NCBI GenBank assembly: GCA_947632215.1
Contig: CANROJ010000006.1
Location: forward strand, 1 to 64,000
DNA length: 64,000 bases
From: an uncultured Flavobacterium sp.
Lineage (GTDB): Bacteria; Bacteroidota; Bacteroidia; Flavobacteriales; Flavobacteriaceae
Direction of reading: 5' to 3'
This document shows positions 9,291 to 18,802 of this stretch, piece after piece (the first letter of the stretch is position 1; every line of letters starts with the position of its first letter). The position numbers and the translations under genes were made by a program. The notes beneath the pieces are model-generated. The model was not told the origin of the DNA, did no database searches, and saw only the letters and a list, made by a program, of their open reading frames with translations.

Positions 9291-9707
9291 ATGAAAATAA
9301 TTATAATAAACGGGCCAAACTTAAATCTGTTAGGTAAAAGAGAACCTCATATTTATGGCAATATTAGCTTTGAGCAATACTTCAGTGAATTACAACAAAG
9401 CTTTCCTACTATAGAGCTGGAATACTTCCAAAGTAATAATGAAGGGGAGTTAATTGATAAAATTCACCAAGTTGGATTTAGCTACCATGGAATTGTTCTA
9501 AATGCAGGAGCCTACACTCATACCTCTTTGGCTTTAGGTGACGCCATTGCAGCTATTAGCACAAAAGTAATAGAAGTTCACATATCTAATACCTTTGCTA
9601 GAGAACAATACAGACACCATTCTTATTTATCTAAAGTCTGTCAAGGAGTTATTGTTGGTCTTGGTTTGAAAAGTTACAAATTGGCTCTTAGCTATTTTAC
9701 TACCTAA
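9291..9707 (+). CDS. aroQ: Type II 3-dehydroquinate dehydratase
   Basis: A 138-residue enzyme that removes water from 3-dehydroquinate in the shikimate pathway; type II enzymes form dodecamers. Seen: N-terminal INGPNLNLLGKREPHIYG with the active-site Arg/Tyr loop, FQSNNEGELIDKIH, VLNAGAYTHTSLALGDA, and VEVHISN-like VIEVHISNTFARE with the His/Ser pair. I choose 9291 as start, since the frame extension back to 9228 adds 21 residues before the conserved first strand MKIIIINGPN. TACCTTTG (9254-9261) is a likely -7 element. Confidence 0.95.
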   Translation: MKIIIINGPNLNLLGKREPHIYGNISFEQYFSELQQSFPTIELEYFQSNNEGELIDKIHQVGFSYHGIVLNAGAYTHTSLALGDAIAAISTKVIEVHISNTFAREQYRHHSYLSKVCQGVIVGLGLKSYKLALSYFTT

Positions 9708-9716
9708 GGTCGATCA

Positions 9717-12206
9717 ATGGGTAGAAATCTTAGTTATATCTTTTGCTTTTTTGCTGTTATCTTTTGTCATTATCTAAGTCATTGTCAATCCTTAGAGGCA
9801 AAGGGGCAAATTCTCAGTGTAGATAAGGAACCTATAGTAAAGGCAAAAGTCTTTGTAAAAAATACTTCTTTACAAACAACTACAGATTCTCTAGGTTTGT
9901 TTCACCTTAAGAATCTTCCCGAAAAAGGTGTGATTCAAGTACAGAGTAAAGATTATTTAACTCGTCAATATGACTATAATAATAAGTCACAAAAAGATTC
10001 CATACTACAAGTTAACCTAAGTCTTGATACCCAAAAAAGAGGATTGTTTAACTTTAAGAATCCAGATAATGAATATGCTCTATTCTTACTGGATCTTGTA
10101 GCAAAAAATAACCCCCCTACTAAATATCAGGTAGAATATTACTCCAAGGGAAGCATACAACTGGCCAATGAGAGACAAACCTTTCTTGGTCAACAACGTA
10201 AAGACTTAGATATACGTCTAGATTTGTCTTTGCCAAATGCTTATTTATATACCGGGGAATACCTTTCGGATATCACAGTTTTAAACCAAAACTATGTCCA
10301 TGAGTTAGTTAAAGCCGTTAGAGAAACAGGAAACAATAAAGATATCTTTTTACAAACAGGTATAGACTCTCATTTAGATTTCTACACCTCGAAGGTTTCT
10401 AACCATTTAAAACTTATCTCTCCCTTAGCTCCTTATGCTAGGAACTACTATGATTTTGAGCTTATAAACATCCTAACAAATGATCAAGGCCACAATATAT
10501 ACACAATTTCATTTACCCCAAAAAGAGAAAGAGAGCCTGTTTTAGCCGGAGAGATGACCATTACAGATCATATGTGGCAACTAACTAGTATCTACGCTTT
10601 TGCCAAAGGAACTAACATAGGAATTCCCTCTTTAAAGACCTTGGCTATTTCTCAATACTTCGATTTTGACCATAACTTAAATAGATATATAAAAAAACAA
10701 CAAAACTTATATATCAATGGTGAATTCATTGTATTTAACTTCACTGGACAATTTCATTCTTATTATTCGAACTATAAAAGAGATCATCTTTTAAGCAAAA
10801 AAGACTTCTCCAATGAATTAATAAGTTATTCTCAAGACTACGATACCCAAAGCGAACAGTATTGGAATGCCAACAGACCATATCAATTATCTAATAACGA
10901 AATAAATAATTTCACTGCAAACAAAGTTTTAGATAAAGACCAAACAATTCATATGTTAGACTCTATTGATCGTAGAAATAACAACATGACCTTGTTTAAA
11001 TTTGTCAAAGGATATCGCTATATCAACTCTAACAAAAATACTGCCTATTCCTATAGAGGACTACTATCTACCTTTGCCTTTAATGCCGTACAGGGATTCA
11101 ATGTTACCACAGGTCTTGATTTTGTTAAGCGATACCCAAATGGTACCCAAACAAATGCTGGAGCAATTTTAAACTACGGTGTATCAGAAAACAAAACTCG
11201 TTTCTCTGGTTATGCCTCCCACCTACTAAATGAAATAAATTATAACAAAATAACCCTATCTGGTGGATCTAGCATTTCACAATTCAATTGGGACGAGCCT
11301 ATAAAAACCCCTATTAACTCCTTTGCAAGTGCTTGGTTTGGAAAAAACTATGCTAAATACTTTCAAAGGGACTTTATTAAATTACAATATGAACAATATG
11401 TCTTTACAGGACTCAAATTCAAAGGATACTTAGAATACGCCAATAGAAGAACCTTGACCAATCATATCGAGACTCCACCTTTTGTACCTCATCTGAGTTT
11501 TGAATCTAACAATCCGTTAGATCCTACCGATTTTGATACCCAACCTTTTATTAATAATAAGGCCTTTGTCTTAGACTTGCAATTAGACCTAGTATTTGAT
11601 CAAAAAACTATTAGTTATCCAGAGCGAAACTTTTATTTACCTATGTCTTCCTTTCCTGTTATTTCTTTAAATGTAAGAAAGGCACTTAACTCAACTACCT
11701 CAGATTACAACTATACTTTTTTCAGTTTAAGTACAACTTTTAATAACAATATAAATATCTATGGTGACTTATTTATCGGTTTAAGCATAGGAAGATACTT
11801 AGAGCAAAACCCTATTTCGTTTACCGATTATAAACACTTTAATGGAAATCAAACATTTATTGGCTCTGTTCCGGTATATAATAAACAATTTAATCTATTG
11901 CCTTATTATAGCTATAGTACAAATATCTCGTACGTAGAATTCCATATGGAACACGATTTTAGAGGATACTTAATTAATAAAATACCACTTTTAAACAAGA
12001 CAGGGTTTTCTTTTGTAGTTGGATTTCACCTTTTAGAGGTACCAGAAAAAGACGTTTACCAAGAATTTAGTGTGGGTCTTAATAATATTGGAATAGGTAA
12101 GTTTCGCCCTTTTAGAATAGATTATTTCACCTCTATTTCTCCAGATGCTCCTAAAAAATACGGTTTTGTCTTGGGCATTAAGATCCTGGATATGATTCAA
12201 AAATAG
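9717..12206 (+). CDS. DUF5686-type outer-membrane protein with carboxypeptidase-like domain
   Basis: An 829-residue protein. Signal peptide at 1-24, then a CarboxypepD_reg-like beta domain at about 26-105 (AKGQILSVDKEPIVKAKVFV), as in TonB-dependent proteins of Bacteroidota, then the DUF5686 region and, from about residue 430, alternating aromatic strands ending in an outer-membrane-barrel-like C-terminus (FVLGIKILDMIQK). No plug domain, so it is not a TonB receptor itself. Function unknown; outer-membrane place is an inference. It starts 10 bases after aroQ and may be read with it. Confidence 0.8.
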   Translation: MGRNLSYIFCFFAVIFCHYLSHCQSLEAKGQILSVDKEPIVKAKVFVKNTSLQTTTDSLGLFHLKNLPEKGVIQVQSKDYLTRQYDYNNKSQKDSILQVNLSLDTQKRGLFNFKNPDNEYALFLLDLVAKNNPPTKYQVEYYSKGSIQLANERQTFLGQQRKDLDIRLDLSLPNAYLYTGEYLSDITVLNQNYVHELVKAVRETGNNKDIFLQTGIDSHLDFYTSKVSNHLKLISPLAPYARNYYDFELINILTNDQGHNIYTISFTPKREREPVLAGEMTITDHMWQLTSIYAFAKGTNIGIPSLKTLAISQYFDFDHNLNRYIKKQQNLYINGEFIVFNFTGQFHSYYSNYKRDHLLSKKDFSNELISYSQDYDTQSEQYWNANRPYQLSNNEINNFTANKVLDKDQTIHMLDSIDRRNNNMTLFKFVKGYRYINSNKNTAYSYRGLLSTFAFNAVQGFNVTTGLDFVKRYPNGTQTNAGAILNYGVSENKTRFSGYASHLLNEINYNKITLSGGSSISQFNWDEPIKTPINSFASAWFGKNYAKYFQRDFIKLQYEQYVFTGLKFKGYLEYANRRTLTNHIETPPFVPHLSFESNNPLDPTDFDTQPFINNKAFVLDLQLDLVFDQKTISYPERNFYLPMSSFPVISLNVRKALNSTTSDYNYTFFSLSTTFNNNINIYGDLFIGLSIGRYLEQNPISFTDYKHFNGNQTFIGSVPVYNKQFNLLPYYSYSTNISYVEFHMEHDFRGYLINKIPLLNKTGFSFVVGFHLLEVPEKDVYQEFSVGLNNIGIGKFRPFRIDYFTSISPDAPKKYGFVLGIKILDMIQK

Positions 12207-12210
12207 CTTA

Positions 12211-12257
12211 AAAAAAATAGGCAGTGTAATTTTAAAATCACACTGCCTATTTTTTTA
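12211..12257. terminator. Bidirectional terminator
   Basis: Sixteen-base arms (12212-12227 with 12241-12256) with A-run left and T-run right, between convergent genes ending at 12206 and 12269. Confidence 0.9.
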
Positions 12258-12268
12258 TTAAAAAGTAT

Positions 12269-13579
12269 TTATTCTATTCTTTGGATTTTTGCACCAATAC
12301 CACGAAGACGTTGGTCAATATCCTCATAACCACGATCAATTTGATCAATATTTTGAATAATACTCACTCCTTTAGCTGATAAAGCAGCAATAAGCAAAGA
12401 AACCCCTGCTCTAATATCGGGAGAAGTCATATTTGTAGCCTTTAGCTGACTCTTAAAGTCATGGCCTATCACTACTGCTCGATGTGGGTCACAAAGAATA
12501 ATCTTAGCTCCCATATCAATTAATTTATCTACAAAGAAAAGACGGCTTTCAAACATCTTCTGATGAATGAGAACTTCTCCTTTTGCTTGGGTAGCAACCA
12601 CTAAGATTACACTTAGAAGATCTGGTGTTAAACCAGGCCATGGAGCATCGGAAACCGTTAGAATAGATCCATCAATAAAACTTTGAATCTCATATCCATT
12701 AGTATGGGCTGGAATATAAATATCATTGCCTTGTTTTTGTATTGTGATACCTAAACGCGCAAAAACACTTGGAATTACTCCTAAATATTCCCAATCCACA
12801 TTTTTAATTGTGATCTCACTCTTTGTCATTGCAGCTAGCCCTATCCATGAACCAATTTCGATCATATCTGCAAGCATTGTGTGCTGACAACCACCTAAAG
12901 ATTCTACTCCCTCTATACGAAGTAAATTAGATCCTATACCAGTGATCTTTGCTCCCATGCTATTTAGCATTTTACAAAGTTGTTGAATATAAGGCTCACA
13001 AGCAGCGTTATAAATAGTAGTTACTCCTTTAGCTAGAACACTTGCCATTAGAATATTGGCCGTTCCTGTAACCGAAGCCTCATCTAAAAGCATATCAGTC
13101 CCAACCAATGAGCCTGCCTCTACACCATAGAAGGATTCCTCCTTATTATATCTAAAAGTAGCTCCTAACTTTATAAAGCCTTCAAAATGGGTATCCAAAC
13201 GACGTCTACCTATCTTATCCCCACCTGGCTTAGGAATATATCCCTTACCAAATCGAGCCAATAAAGGTCCTACCATCATAATGGATCCTCTAATACTACG
13301 TCCTCCTTCTTTAAATTCTTCAGAAGTTAAAAAATCTAGATCTAATTCATCTGCCTTAAAAGACATCTTATTAGGTCCTAAATGCTGTGTCTTTACCCCT
13401 AGATTCTCTAATAAACTAATTAATTTATTAACATCTATGATATTTGGTATGTTAGAAACAATAACCTCTTGTGGAGTTAACAAAACGGCACATAATATTT
13501 GCAGAGCTTCATTCTTAGCTCCTTGAGCATGGATTTCTCCCTTTAGTTGAAATCCCCCCTCAATTTTAAATGTACTCAT
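12269..13579 (-). CDS. murA: UDP-GlcNAc 1-carboxyvinyltransferase with Cys-to-Asp active site
   Basis: A 436-residue MurA, which moves enolpyruvate from PEP to UDP-N-acetylglucosamine, the first committed step of peptidoglycan synthesis. Seen: AKNEALQI at residues 21-28, RGSIMMVGPLLARFG at 97-111, PKPGGDKIGRRRLDTH at 116-131 and SPDIRAGVSLLIAAL near the end. The catalytic Cys (Cys115 in E. coli, in GGC) is Asp121 here (codon 13217-13219). Known: Asp at this place keeps activity and prevents covalent binding of fosfomycin. Start overlaps the stop of the DUF4290 gene by one base, implying coupled translation. Confidence 0.95.
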   Translation of the reverse strand: MSTFKIEGGFQLKGEIHAQGAKNEALQILCAVLLTPQEVIVSNIPNIIDVNKLISLLENLGVKTQHLGPNKMSFKADELDLDFLTSEEFKEGGRSIRGSIMMVGPLLARFGKGYIPKPGGDKIGRRRLDTHFEGFIKLGATFRYNKEESFYGVEAGSLVGTDMLLDEASVTGTANILMASVLAKGVTTIYNAACEPYIQQLCKMLNSMGAKITGIGSNLLRIEGVESLGGCQHTMLADMIEIGSWIGLAAMTKSEITIKNVDWEYLGVIPSVFARLGITIQKQGNDIYIPAHTNGYEIQSFIDGSILTVSDAPWPGLTPDLLSVILVVATQAKGEVLIHQKMFESRLFFVDKLIDMGAKIILCDPHRAVVIGHDFKSQLKATNMTSPDIRAGVSLLIAALSAKGVSIIQNIDQIDRGYEDIDQRLRGIGAKIQRIE

Positions 13580-14280
13580 TACTTTTTACCTTTAAACTGG
13601 TGATTATTATTACTCTTGTACTTTTTATTATTAGAATTATTTCTTTGATTATTAACACCAAAAGCCGTCTTGTTAGAATGCTTTTTATTTACTTGCATTA
13701 AATTATTTGTACTAGAGAGTTCCTCTTCCTTTTTAGAAAGATTTATTCTCCCTTTACTAAGTTCATACAAATGCTCGAAAATAACCTCATCGGTAACAGT
13801 ATCTTTATTCCATGATAAAAAACTCTTCTTCATATGATTAGCTATAACCATAATTAGAGCATCTTTCATTTCACCTTCTTCAAACTTCAAAGCCTCATTG
13901 ATCATATAGGTAATATTATTACCATAAAATCTGTATTTTGGATGATTCTGAGGATAAGGTAAAATCTCTGGTTTATTGGTAGTTGTCTCCCTAGTGGCTA
14001 GGGGAAAAGGACTATCTACGTCTAATTTAAACTTAGAGATAATAAATAATTGATCCCATAATTTATGTTGAAAATCAGGCACATCTCTCAAATGAGGATT
14101 CATACTCCCCATTACATCAATAGCATATTGAGCAGCTTTATTTCTTTGTTCCCTATCAGGGATCTCACAAATTTGTTGAATCATGCTTTGGAGATGTCTT
14201 CCGTATTCTGGAATTACCAATTGATCACGTAGAGTATTGTATTGAAGGTTTTCGATGGCGTCTATAGACTTAAGTTTCAT
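13579..14280 (-). CDS. DUF4290 family protein
   Basis: A 233-residue protein matching DUF4290, a Bacteroidota family of unknown role. Helical and charged over residues 1-170 (LQYNTLRDQLVIPEYGRHLQ is the family's typical N-terminus), then a low-complexity Asn/Lys tail (NNQRNNSNNKKYKSNNN) that looks disordered and may bind nucleic acid. Start set at 14280; 11 further codons are open upstream but lie outside the conserved part. It is directly followed by murA with a one-base overlap (TAATG), a constant pair in this phylum in my experience of the family. Confidence 0.82.
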   Translation of the reverse strand: MKLKSIDAIENLQYNTLRDQLVIPEYGRHLQSMIQQICEIPDREQRNKAAQYAIDVMGSMNPHLRDVPDFQHKLWDQLFIISKFKLDVDSPFPLATRETTTNKPEILPYPQNHPKYRFYGNNITYMINEALKFEEGEMKDALIMVIANHMKKSFLSWNKDTVTDEVIFEHLYELSKGRINLSKKEEELSSTNNLMQVNKKHSNKTAFGVNNQRNNSNNKKYKSNNNHQFKGKK

Positions 14281-14373
14281 GGGTAGTTTGTTTCGAATTT
14301 GATGCAAAAGCAAGGGATGTAAAATACTTATTAATGCTCACACAGTGTTGCATGAGCATTAATAAAGTCCTTT

Positions 14374-14658
14374 TTATAAAGAAATTAACCCTTCTATTGG
14401 AGACACAGCAATATATTTATCAATAATTTGCTGAGCATTATCCATAGTAACTTTTATAGAAACGCTGGTAAATTTACCGTTACTTGAATTTCTAGTTTGT
14501 ATTTGGGCATCTGTTTTATCAAAAACCTGCTCTATTGTGCTAAGGTTTTTAGGATCTGCAGGAACAATAAATTTAAATAAATAAGGTCCTGGCCAAGTCA
14601 TATCTTTCTCAAGCTCTTCCTTTAAGCGCTTGTAGAACTCTGTTGTTTTTTCGTCCAT
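14374..14658 (-). CDS. DUF493 (YbeD-like) family protein
   Basis: A 94-residue DUF493 protein with an ACT-like small alpha/beta fold. Seen: FYKRLKEELEKDMTWPGPYLFKFIVP, then a strand NGKFTSVSIKVTMDNAQQIIDKYIAV, ending with EGLISL. E. coli YbeD lies next to lipB; here the neighbours are DUF4290 and a divergent NTPase, so context adds nothing. Start at 14658 (MDEKTTEFY) removes six doubtful residues. Confidence 0.85.
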   Translation of the reverse strand: MDEKTTEFYKRLKEELEKDMTWPGPYLFKFIVPADPKNLSTIEQVFDKTDAQIQTRNSSNGKFTSVSIKVTMDNAQQIIDKYIAVSPIEGLISL

Positions 14659-14747
14659 AATGTATTTATTACGCAAATATAATCAATTTTAATCTTAGTA
14701 TTTTCAAAAGATGTCGTTAAAACTCTTTCGTTAATAAGTATATTTTG

Positions 14748-14755
14748 TACTTTTG
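14748..14755 (+). promoter_or_regulatory. -7 element of the P-loop NTPase gene
   Basis: TACTTTTG fits TAnnTTTG, 24 bases before the start at 14779; the -33 position reads TTT. Confidence 0.5.
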
Positions 14756-14778
14756 CACCTTTGATATTTACAGCAAAA

Positions 14779-15312
14779 ATGAATAAAAAAATCATCTTAA
14801 TAATAGGAGGTCCAGGTTCAGGAAAAACTACCCTTATAGACGAGTTATCCAAACATGGCCATATTTGCTTTCCGGAAATATCTCGGGCCGTTACCAAGCA
14901 AGCACAAGAACAAGGCATAGACAATCTTTTTCTTACTGAGCCATTACTGTTTAGTAAATTACTACTAGAGGGAAGAATTAAACAATATCAAGATGCTTGT
15001 GAGCAACCAGCAGAAGTTGTTTTCATTGATCGTGGAATTCCCGATGTATTAGCTTATATGCATTACAAAGGAGACTCATATCCAGAGAGTTTTGACGCAG
15101 CGTCCAAACAACATGTATATCACCAAATATTCTTACTACCACCTTGGGAGGGAATATACGTGAGTGATGAACAAAGATATGAAAACTTTGAGCAAGCCTC
15201 GCAAATACATCACCATTTAGTTTCTACATACAAAACTTATGGATACGAATTAATAGAAGTACCAAAGGATACAGTAGAAAATAGAATGAGATTTATTCTT
15301 GACCGAATATAA
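14779..15312 (+). CDS. P-loop ATPase/kinase (AAA_28-like)
   Basis: A 177-residue protein with a Walker A GGPGSGKTTLI at residues 9-19, VFIDRGIPDVLAYMHY at about 82-97 (a DRG/DxxDxxxY pattern seen in NadR-like and deoxynucleoside-type kinases), and Arg residues in EQRYENFEQA for a lid. It looks like the AAA_28 group of small NTPases of unassigned substrate. No transport or membrane signals. The upstream in-frame TTG at 14761 is less likely than ATG 14779. A perfect terminator follows, so it is a single-gene unit. Confidence 0.78.
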   Translation: MNKKIILIIGGPGSGKTTLIDELSKHGHICFPEISRAVTKQAQEQGIDNLFLTEPLLFSKLLLEGRIKQYQDACEQPAEVVFIDRGIPDVLAYMHYKGDSYPESFDAASKQHVYHQIFLLPPWEGIYVSDEQRYENFEQASQIHHHLVSTYKTYGYELIEVPKDTVENRMRFILDRI

Positions 15313-15334
15313 TAAAAAATATTTAAATTTCACT

Positions 15335-15372
15335 AAAAAGGCTTATAGTTTAATAAAACTATAAGCCTTTTT
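15335..15372 (+). terminator. Rho-independent terminator
   Basis: Seventeen-base arms AAAAAGGCTTATAGTTT and its complement with a 4-base loop and a T-rich end. Confidence 0.9.
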
Positions 15373-15438
15373 AAGTCTGTTAATTTTTTCGTATTTTTAC
15401 ACTATAGTTATCTCTTATCTTTTAGTTGCTATATTTCT

Positions 15439-17148
15439 ATGATGACAAACGCTTTAGATGTCTTAAAAAAATACTGGAAACACGAGAGCTTTCGCCCCTC
15501 ACAGGAGCAAATAATTGACTCGGTAATGAAAAAAAAAGACACCTTTGCCTTATTGCCTACTGCAGCAGGCAAAAGCATTTGTTTTCAAATACCAGCACTC
15601 TTACAACCCGGTATATGCTTAGTGGTAAGTCCACTAATTGCTTTAATCCAAGATCAAATAAGAAATTTAGCCAATAAGCAAATAAAGGCTACAGCAATTA
15701 TTGGAGGCATGCCTATGCACGAAATAGATGCTGTTTTTGATAATTGTCAATATGGACAGTATAAATTCATCTATATTTCTCCAGAAAGCCTACAACAAGA
15801 TTGGATTATTAGTCGATTACAAAAACTACAAATTAGCACTATAGCCATAGATGAAGCACATTGCATATCACAATGGGGACATGATTTTCGTCCTGCTTAT
15901 AAGCAGTTATATCAGCTAAAAGAGCATTTTGCCAACACTCCTATTCTTGCCTTAACTGGGTCTGCTAATAAAAGAGTTATAAAAGACATCTGTGAGGTAT
16001 TACAATTAGAGAATCCCAATATATTTACCCAAAGTTTTTCTCGAGAAAACCTTGTATATGGAGTATACCAAGTCAAAGATAAAATTAGTATAATACAAAA
16101 GATACTACAGAAAAACTACGCACCAACTATCATATATGTTAGAAATAGAAAGCAAACCCAAGCCTATGCTCAAGAGCTACAAAATCTAGGGTTTCAAACT
16201 TGTTTTTATCATGGAGGACTAAGCTCTTCTGAGAAAAAGAAAGTTTTAAAAGATTGGCTAGAACAAAAAACACCAATCATTGTGGCAACCAATGCCTTTG
16301 GAATGGGAATTGACAAAGAGGATGTAAAAAATGTTATACACGTCCAATTTCCAGAGAACTTAGAGAACTACTATCAAGAAGCAGGACGCGCAGGACGTGA
16401 TGGTAATAAAGCTTTTTGCTCCATATTGGTACAAGAAGATGAGATACAAAGTAGCAACTCCTTTTTTGAATCTACTTTATTTGATAAAAACTTTTTAAAG
16501 CTAATTTATAAGAAACTAAACAACTTCCTGGGTATTGCCTATGGAGAAGGATACAATACTCGTTATAGCTTTAACTTTAATACTTTTTGTAAAAGGAATA
16601 AATTCAACACAATACAAACCTATAACGCATTACAATTTTTAGATAGACAAGGAATTATTAAATTCACTCAAACTTATACCCAAAACCCATCCTTACAAAT
16701 AAAGGCATCTACTTCTGCATTATTTGACATAGTGCAAAGTGATCCAATACAGGAACAAGTTCTACTCTCACTTTTAAATACTTATCCTGCTATATTTGAA
16801 CAAGACCAGGAAATATCCTTAGAACGCTTAGCTAAACCATTTGAACTAGAACCAGAGCGCTTAGCTTCATTCTTACAAGACTGGCATGATAATGACTTGG
16901 TTATTTTCACTCCGGTTAACAATGACTTATCTATTGTTTTTAATGAACCTTACGATCAAGATAGGACTCTTTATCGTACCTTTGCATCCCTAGAGCAATA
17001 CAATAAATTAAAAACACAGCAGTTTAGCGCAGTGGTAAATTATATTAAAGACCAGCATACTTGTAAAAACAATTTACTGCTAAACTATTTTGATCAACCC
17101 ACAGAAAACAACTGTGGTATATGTAGCTTTTGTATAAAGAATAAATAA
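15439..17148 (+). CDS. recQ: RecQ family ATP-dependent DNA helicase
   Basis: A 569-residue 3'-5' DNA helicase. Seen: motif 0 FRPSQEQII, Walker A LPTAAGKSICFQ, DEAH box IDEAHCISQWGHDFRPAY, SAT-like LTGSAN, motif V/VI VATNAFGMGIDKEDV and QEAGRAGRDG. The C-terminus keeps a zinc-binding Cys set (HTCKNNLLLNYF, then NCGICSFC) but stops there: there is no HRDC domain, which is common in Bacteroidota second copies. Start is ATG 15439 or the next codon 15442. Confidence 0.93.
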   Translation: MMTNALDVLKKYWKHESFRPSQEQIIDSVMKKKDTFALLPTAAGKSICFQIPALLQPGICLVVSPLIALIQDQIRNLANKQIKATAIIGGMPMHEIDAVFDNCQYGQYKFIYISPESLQQDWIISRLQKLQISTIAIDEAHCISQWGHDFRPAYKQLYQLKEHFANTPILALTGSANKRVIKDICEVLQLENPNIFTQSFSRENLVYGVYQVKDKISIIQKILQKNYAPTIIYVRNRKQTQAYAQELQNLGFQTCFYHGGLSSSEKKKVLKDWLEQKTPIIVATNAFGMGIDKEDVKNVIHVQFPENLENYYQEAGRAGRDGNKAFCSILVQEDEIQSSNSFFESTLFDKNFLKLIYKKLNNFLGIAYGEGYNTRYSFNFNTFCKRNKFNTIQTYNALQFLDRQGIIKFTQTYTQNPSLQIKASTSALFDIVQSDPIQEQVLLSLLNTYPAIFEQDQEISLERLAKPFELEPERLASFLQDWHDNDLVIFTPVNNDLSIVFNEPYDQDRTLYRTFASLEQYNKLKTQQFSAVVNYIKDQHTCKNNLLLNYFDQPTENNCGICSFCIKNK

Positions 17149-17224
17149 ATCATTTTGCTTCTACTTTGTTTTTTTAAGACTACTTAATTACCGAGTAAAA
17201 GTTATCAATAAAATAAATAATCAT

Positions 17225-18169
17225 ATGAAAGATCTTCGAATTCTATTTATGGGAACACCTGATTTTGCAGTTGGAATCCTAGATGCAATGTACCAAAACG
17301 ACTATAATATTGTAGGAGTAGTTACCGCTGCGGATAAACCAGCTGGTAGAGGCCAGAAGATAAAATACTCTGCTGTAAAGCAATACGCTTTAGAGCATAA
17401 CTTACCTCTTTTACAACCAACAAACTTAAAGGACCCTGAATTTTTAGAAGAACTAAAATCTTATCAAGCAAACTTGCAAGTAGTGGTAGCCTTTCGTATG
17501 CTACCTGAAGTAGTTTGGAAAATGCCACAATACGGCACCTTTAACTTACATGCTTCATTACTTCCAGATTACAGAGGTGCTGCACCTATAAACTGGGCTA
17601 TAATTAACGGTGAAAAAACAACAGGTGTTACCACTTTTTTTATAGATGAAAAAATTGACACTGGCGCAATTATCCTTAAAAAGCAAACACCTATAATGCC
17701 TAACGAGAACGCAGGCTTACTACATGACCGTTTAATGGTTTTAGGAGCAGATACAGTACTAGATACCTTAGAACTAATCCAGCAAGATAAAGTACAACTA
17801 ACTCTACAGCCTGCAAAGGACACTAAAACAGCTTATAAACTAAACAAAGACAATTGCAAAATAGATTTCCAGCAAGACGGACAAGCAATCTTTAATCATA
17901 TCAGAGGACTAAGTCCTTATCCAAGTGCATGGTGTGAATTTAAAGACGCTGAAAAGACTTGGAATGTTAAAATTTATGAGGCTGCCTTCTGTGCTGAACA
18001 ACATTCATTAGAAATCGGTACTATTATAACTGAAAAAAAAGAATTAAAAATTGCAGTACACCAGGGATTTATAAATATCCTTCGCCTACAACTTCCAGGT
18101 AAAAAACCTATGGAAACCAAAGAATTACTTAATGGTTTCACATTAAGCCAACAAGCAAAAGCTCTTTAA
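17225..18169 (+). CDS. fmt: Methionyl-tRNA formyltransferase
   Basis: A 314-residue enzyme that formylates initiator Met-tRNA using 10-formyl-THF. Seen: FMGTPDFAVGILDAM, AADKPAGRGQ, the folate-site NLHASLLPDYRGAAPINWAIINGE (Asn, His and Asp catalytic), TGVTTFFIDEKIDTG, and a C-terminal OB-like domain with GLSPYPSAWCEF. Full length. It lies alone between recQ and hupB rather than next to def. Confidence 0.96.
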   Translation: MKDLRILFMGTPDFAVGILDAMYQNDYNIVGVVTAADKPAGRGQKIKYSAVKQYALEHNLPLLQPTNLKDPEFLEELKSYQANLQVVVAFRMLPEVVWKMPQYGTFNLHASLLPDYRGAAPINWAIINGEKTTGVTTFFIDEKIDTGAIILKKQTPIMPNENAGLLHDRLMVLGADTVLDTLELIQQDKVQLTLQPAKDTKTAYKLNKDNCKIDFQQDGQAIFNHIRGLSPYPSAWCEFKDAEKTWNVKIYEAAFCAEQHSLEIGTIITEKKELKIAVHQGFINILRLQLPGKKPMETKELLNGFTLSQQAKAL

Positions 18170-18267
18170 TTTTCTATCATTGAATTTATAATTGTGCTTC
18201 TAAACTATTCTCATAAACACAATTATTGTATAAAAAACAACTTTAACGTTTTTTTTTGTATAAAAGC

Positions 18268-18297
18268 TTGCTTTATAACAGAATAACCCTAAATTTG
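18268..18297 (+). promoter_or_regulatory. Consensus Bacteroidota promoter of hupB
   Basis: TTG (18268-18270), exactly 19 bases, then TAAATTTG (18290-18297). This is the full housekeeping consensus of the phylum. Transcription would begin near 18302, giving a leader of about 36 bases. Confidence 0.8.
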
Positions 18298-18338
18298 TAA
18301 TAAGGACGTTTAGAAATCAACCTTTTAAAAAAATTATT

Positions 18339-18614
18339 ATGAACAAAACAGAATTAATTGACGCAATTGCAAAAGATGCAGAAATAAGCAAAGTTGCAGC
18401 GAAAAAAGCATTAGAGTCTTTTTTAAAAAACATCGAAACTACTCTAGCTAAAGGAGATAAAATTTCTTTAGTAGGATTTGGTTCATGGTCTATCTCAGAA
18501 AGAGCAGCTAGAGAAGGAAGAAATCCACAAACTGGAAAAGCAATTAAAATAGCAGCGAAGAAAGTAGTTAAATTTAAAGCAGGTTCTGAATTAGAATCTT
18601 CTGTAAATAAATAA
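18339..18614 (+). CDS. HU family DNA-binding protein
   Basis: A 91-residue HU protein: MNKTELIDAIAKDAEIS and AAKKALESFLKNIE helices, VGFGSWSISERAAREGRNPQTG arm with the conserved GRNPxTG, and AAKKVVKFKAGSEL at the end. HU dimers bend DNA and compact the nucleoid. Full length, a strong promoter upstream and a terminator downstream, as expected for an abundant protein. Confidence 0.96.
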   Translation: MNKTELIDAIAKDAEISKVAAKKALESFLKNIETTLAKGDKISLVGFGSWSISERAAREGRNPQTGKAIKIAAKKVVKFKAGSELESSVNK

Positions 18615-18664
18615 TCTACCTTATTCACTTACTCATAGCCTTTTAGGCATATTGGTAAAATATT

Positions 18665-18698
18665 AAAAAGCCTCATTATTTCAATAACGAGGCTTTTT
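18665..18698 (+). terminator. Rho-independent terminator after hupB
   Basis: AAAAAGCCTC / GAGGCTTTTT arms extended by TTATT / AATAA, a short loop and a T-rich end. Confidence 0.9.
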
Positions 18699-18802
18699 CA
18701 ATTCCCTATAAAAGAGCTTATATTTACGATGATATCTTATGTTGTACTTAGAGATATTTTATTTATAAAATGCCCTAAAGCAAACTTGCATGAACTAATA
18801 AA

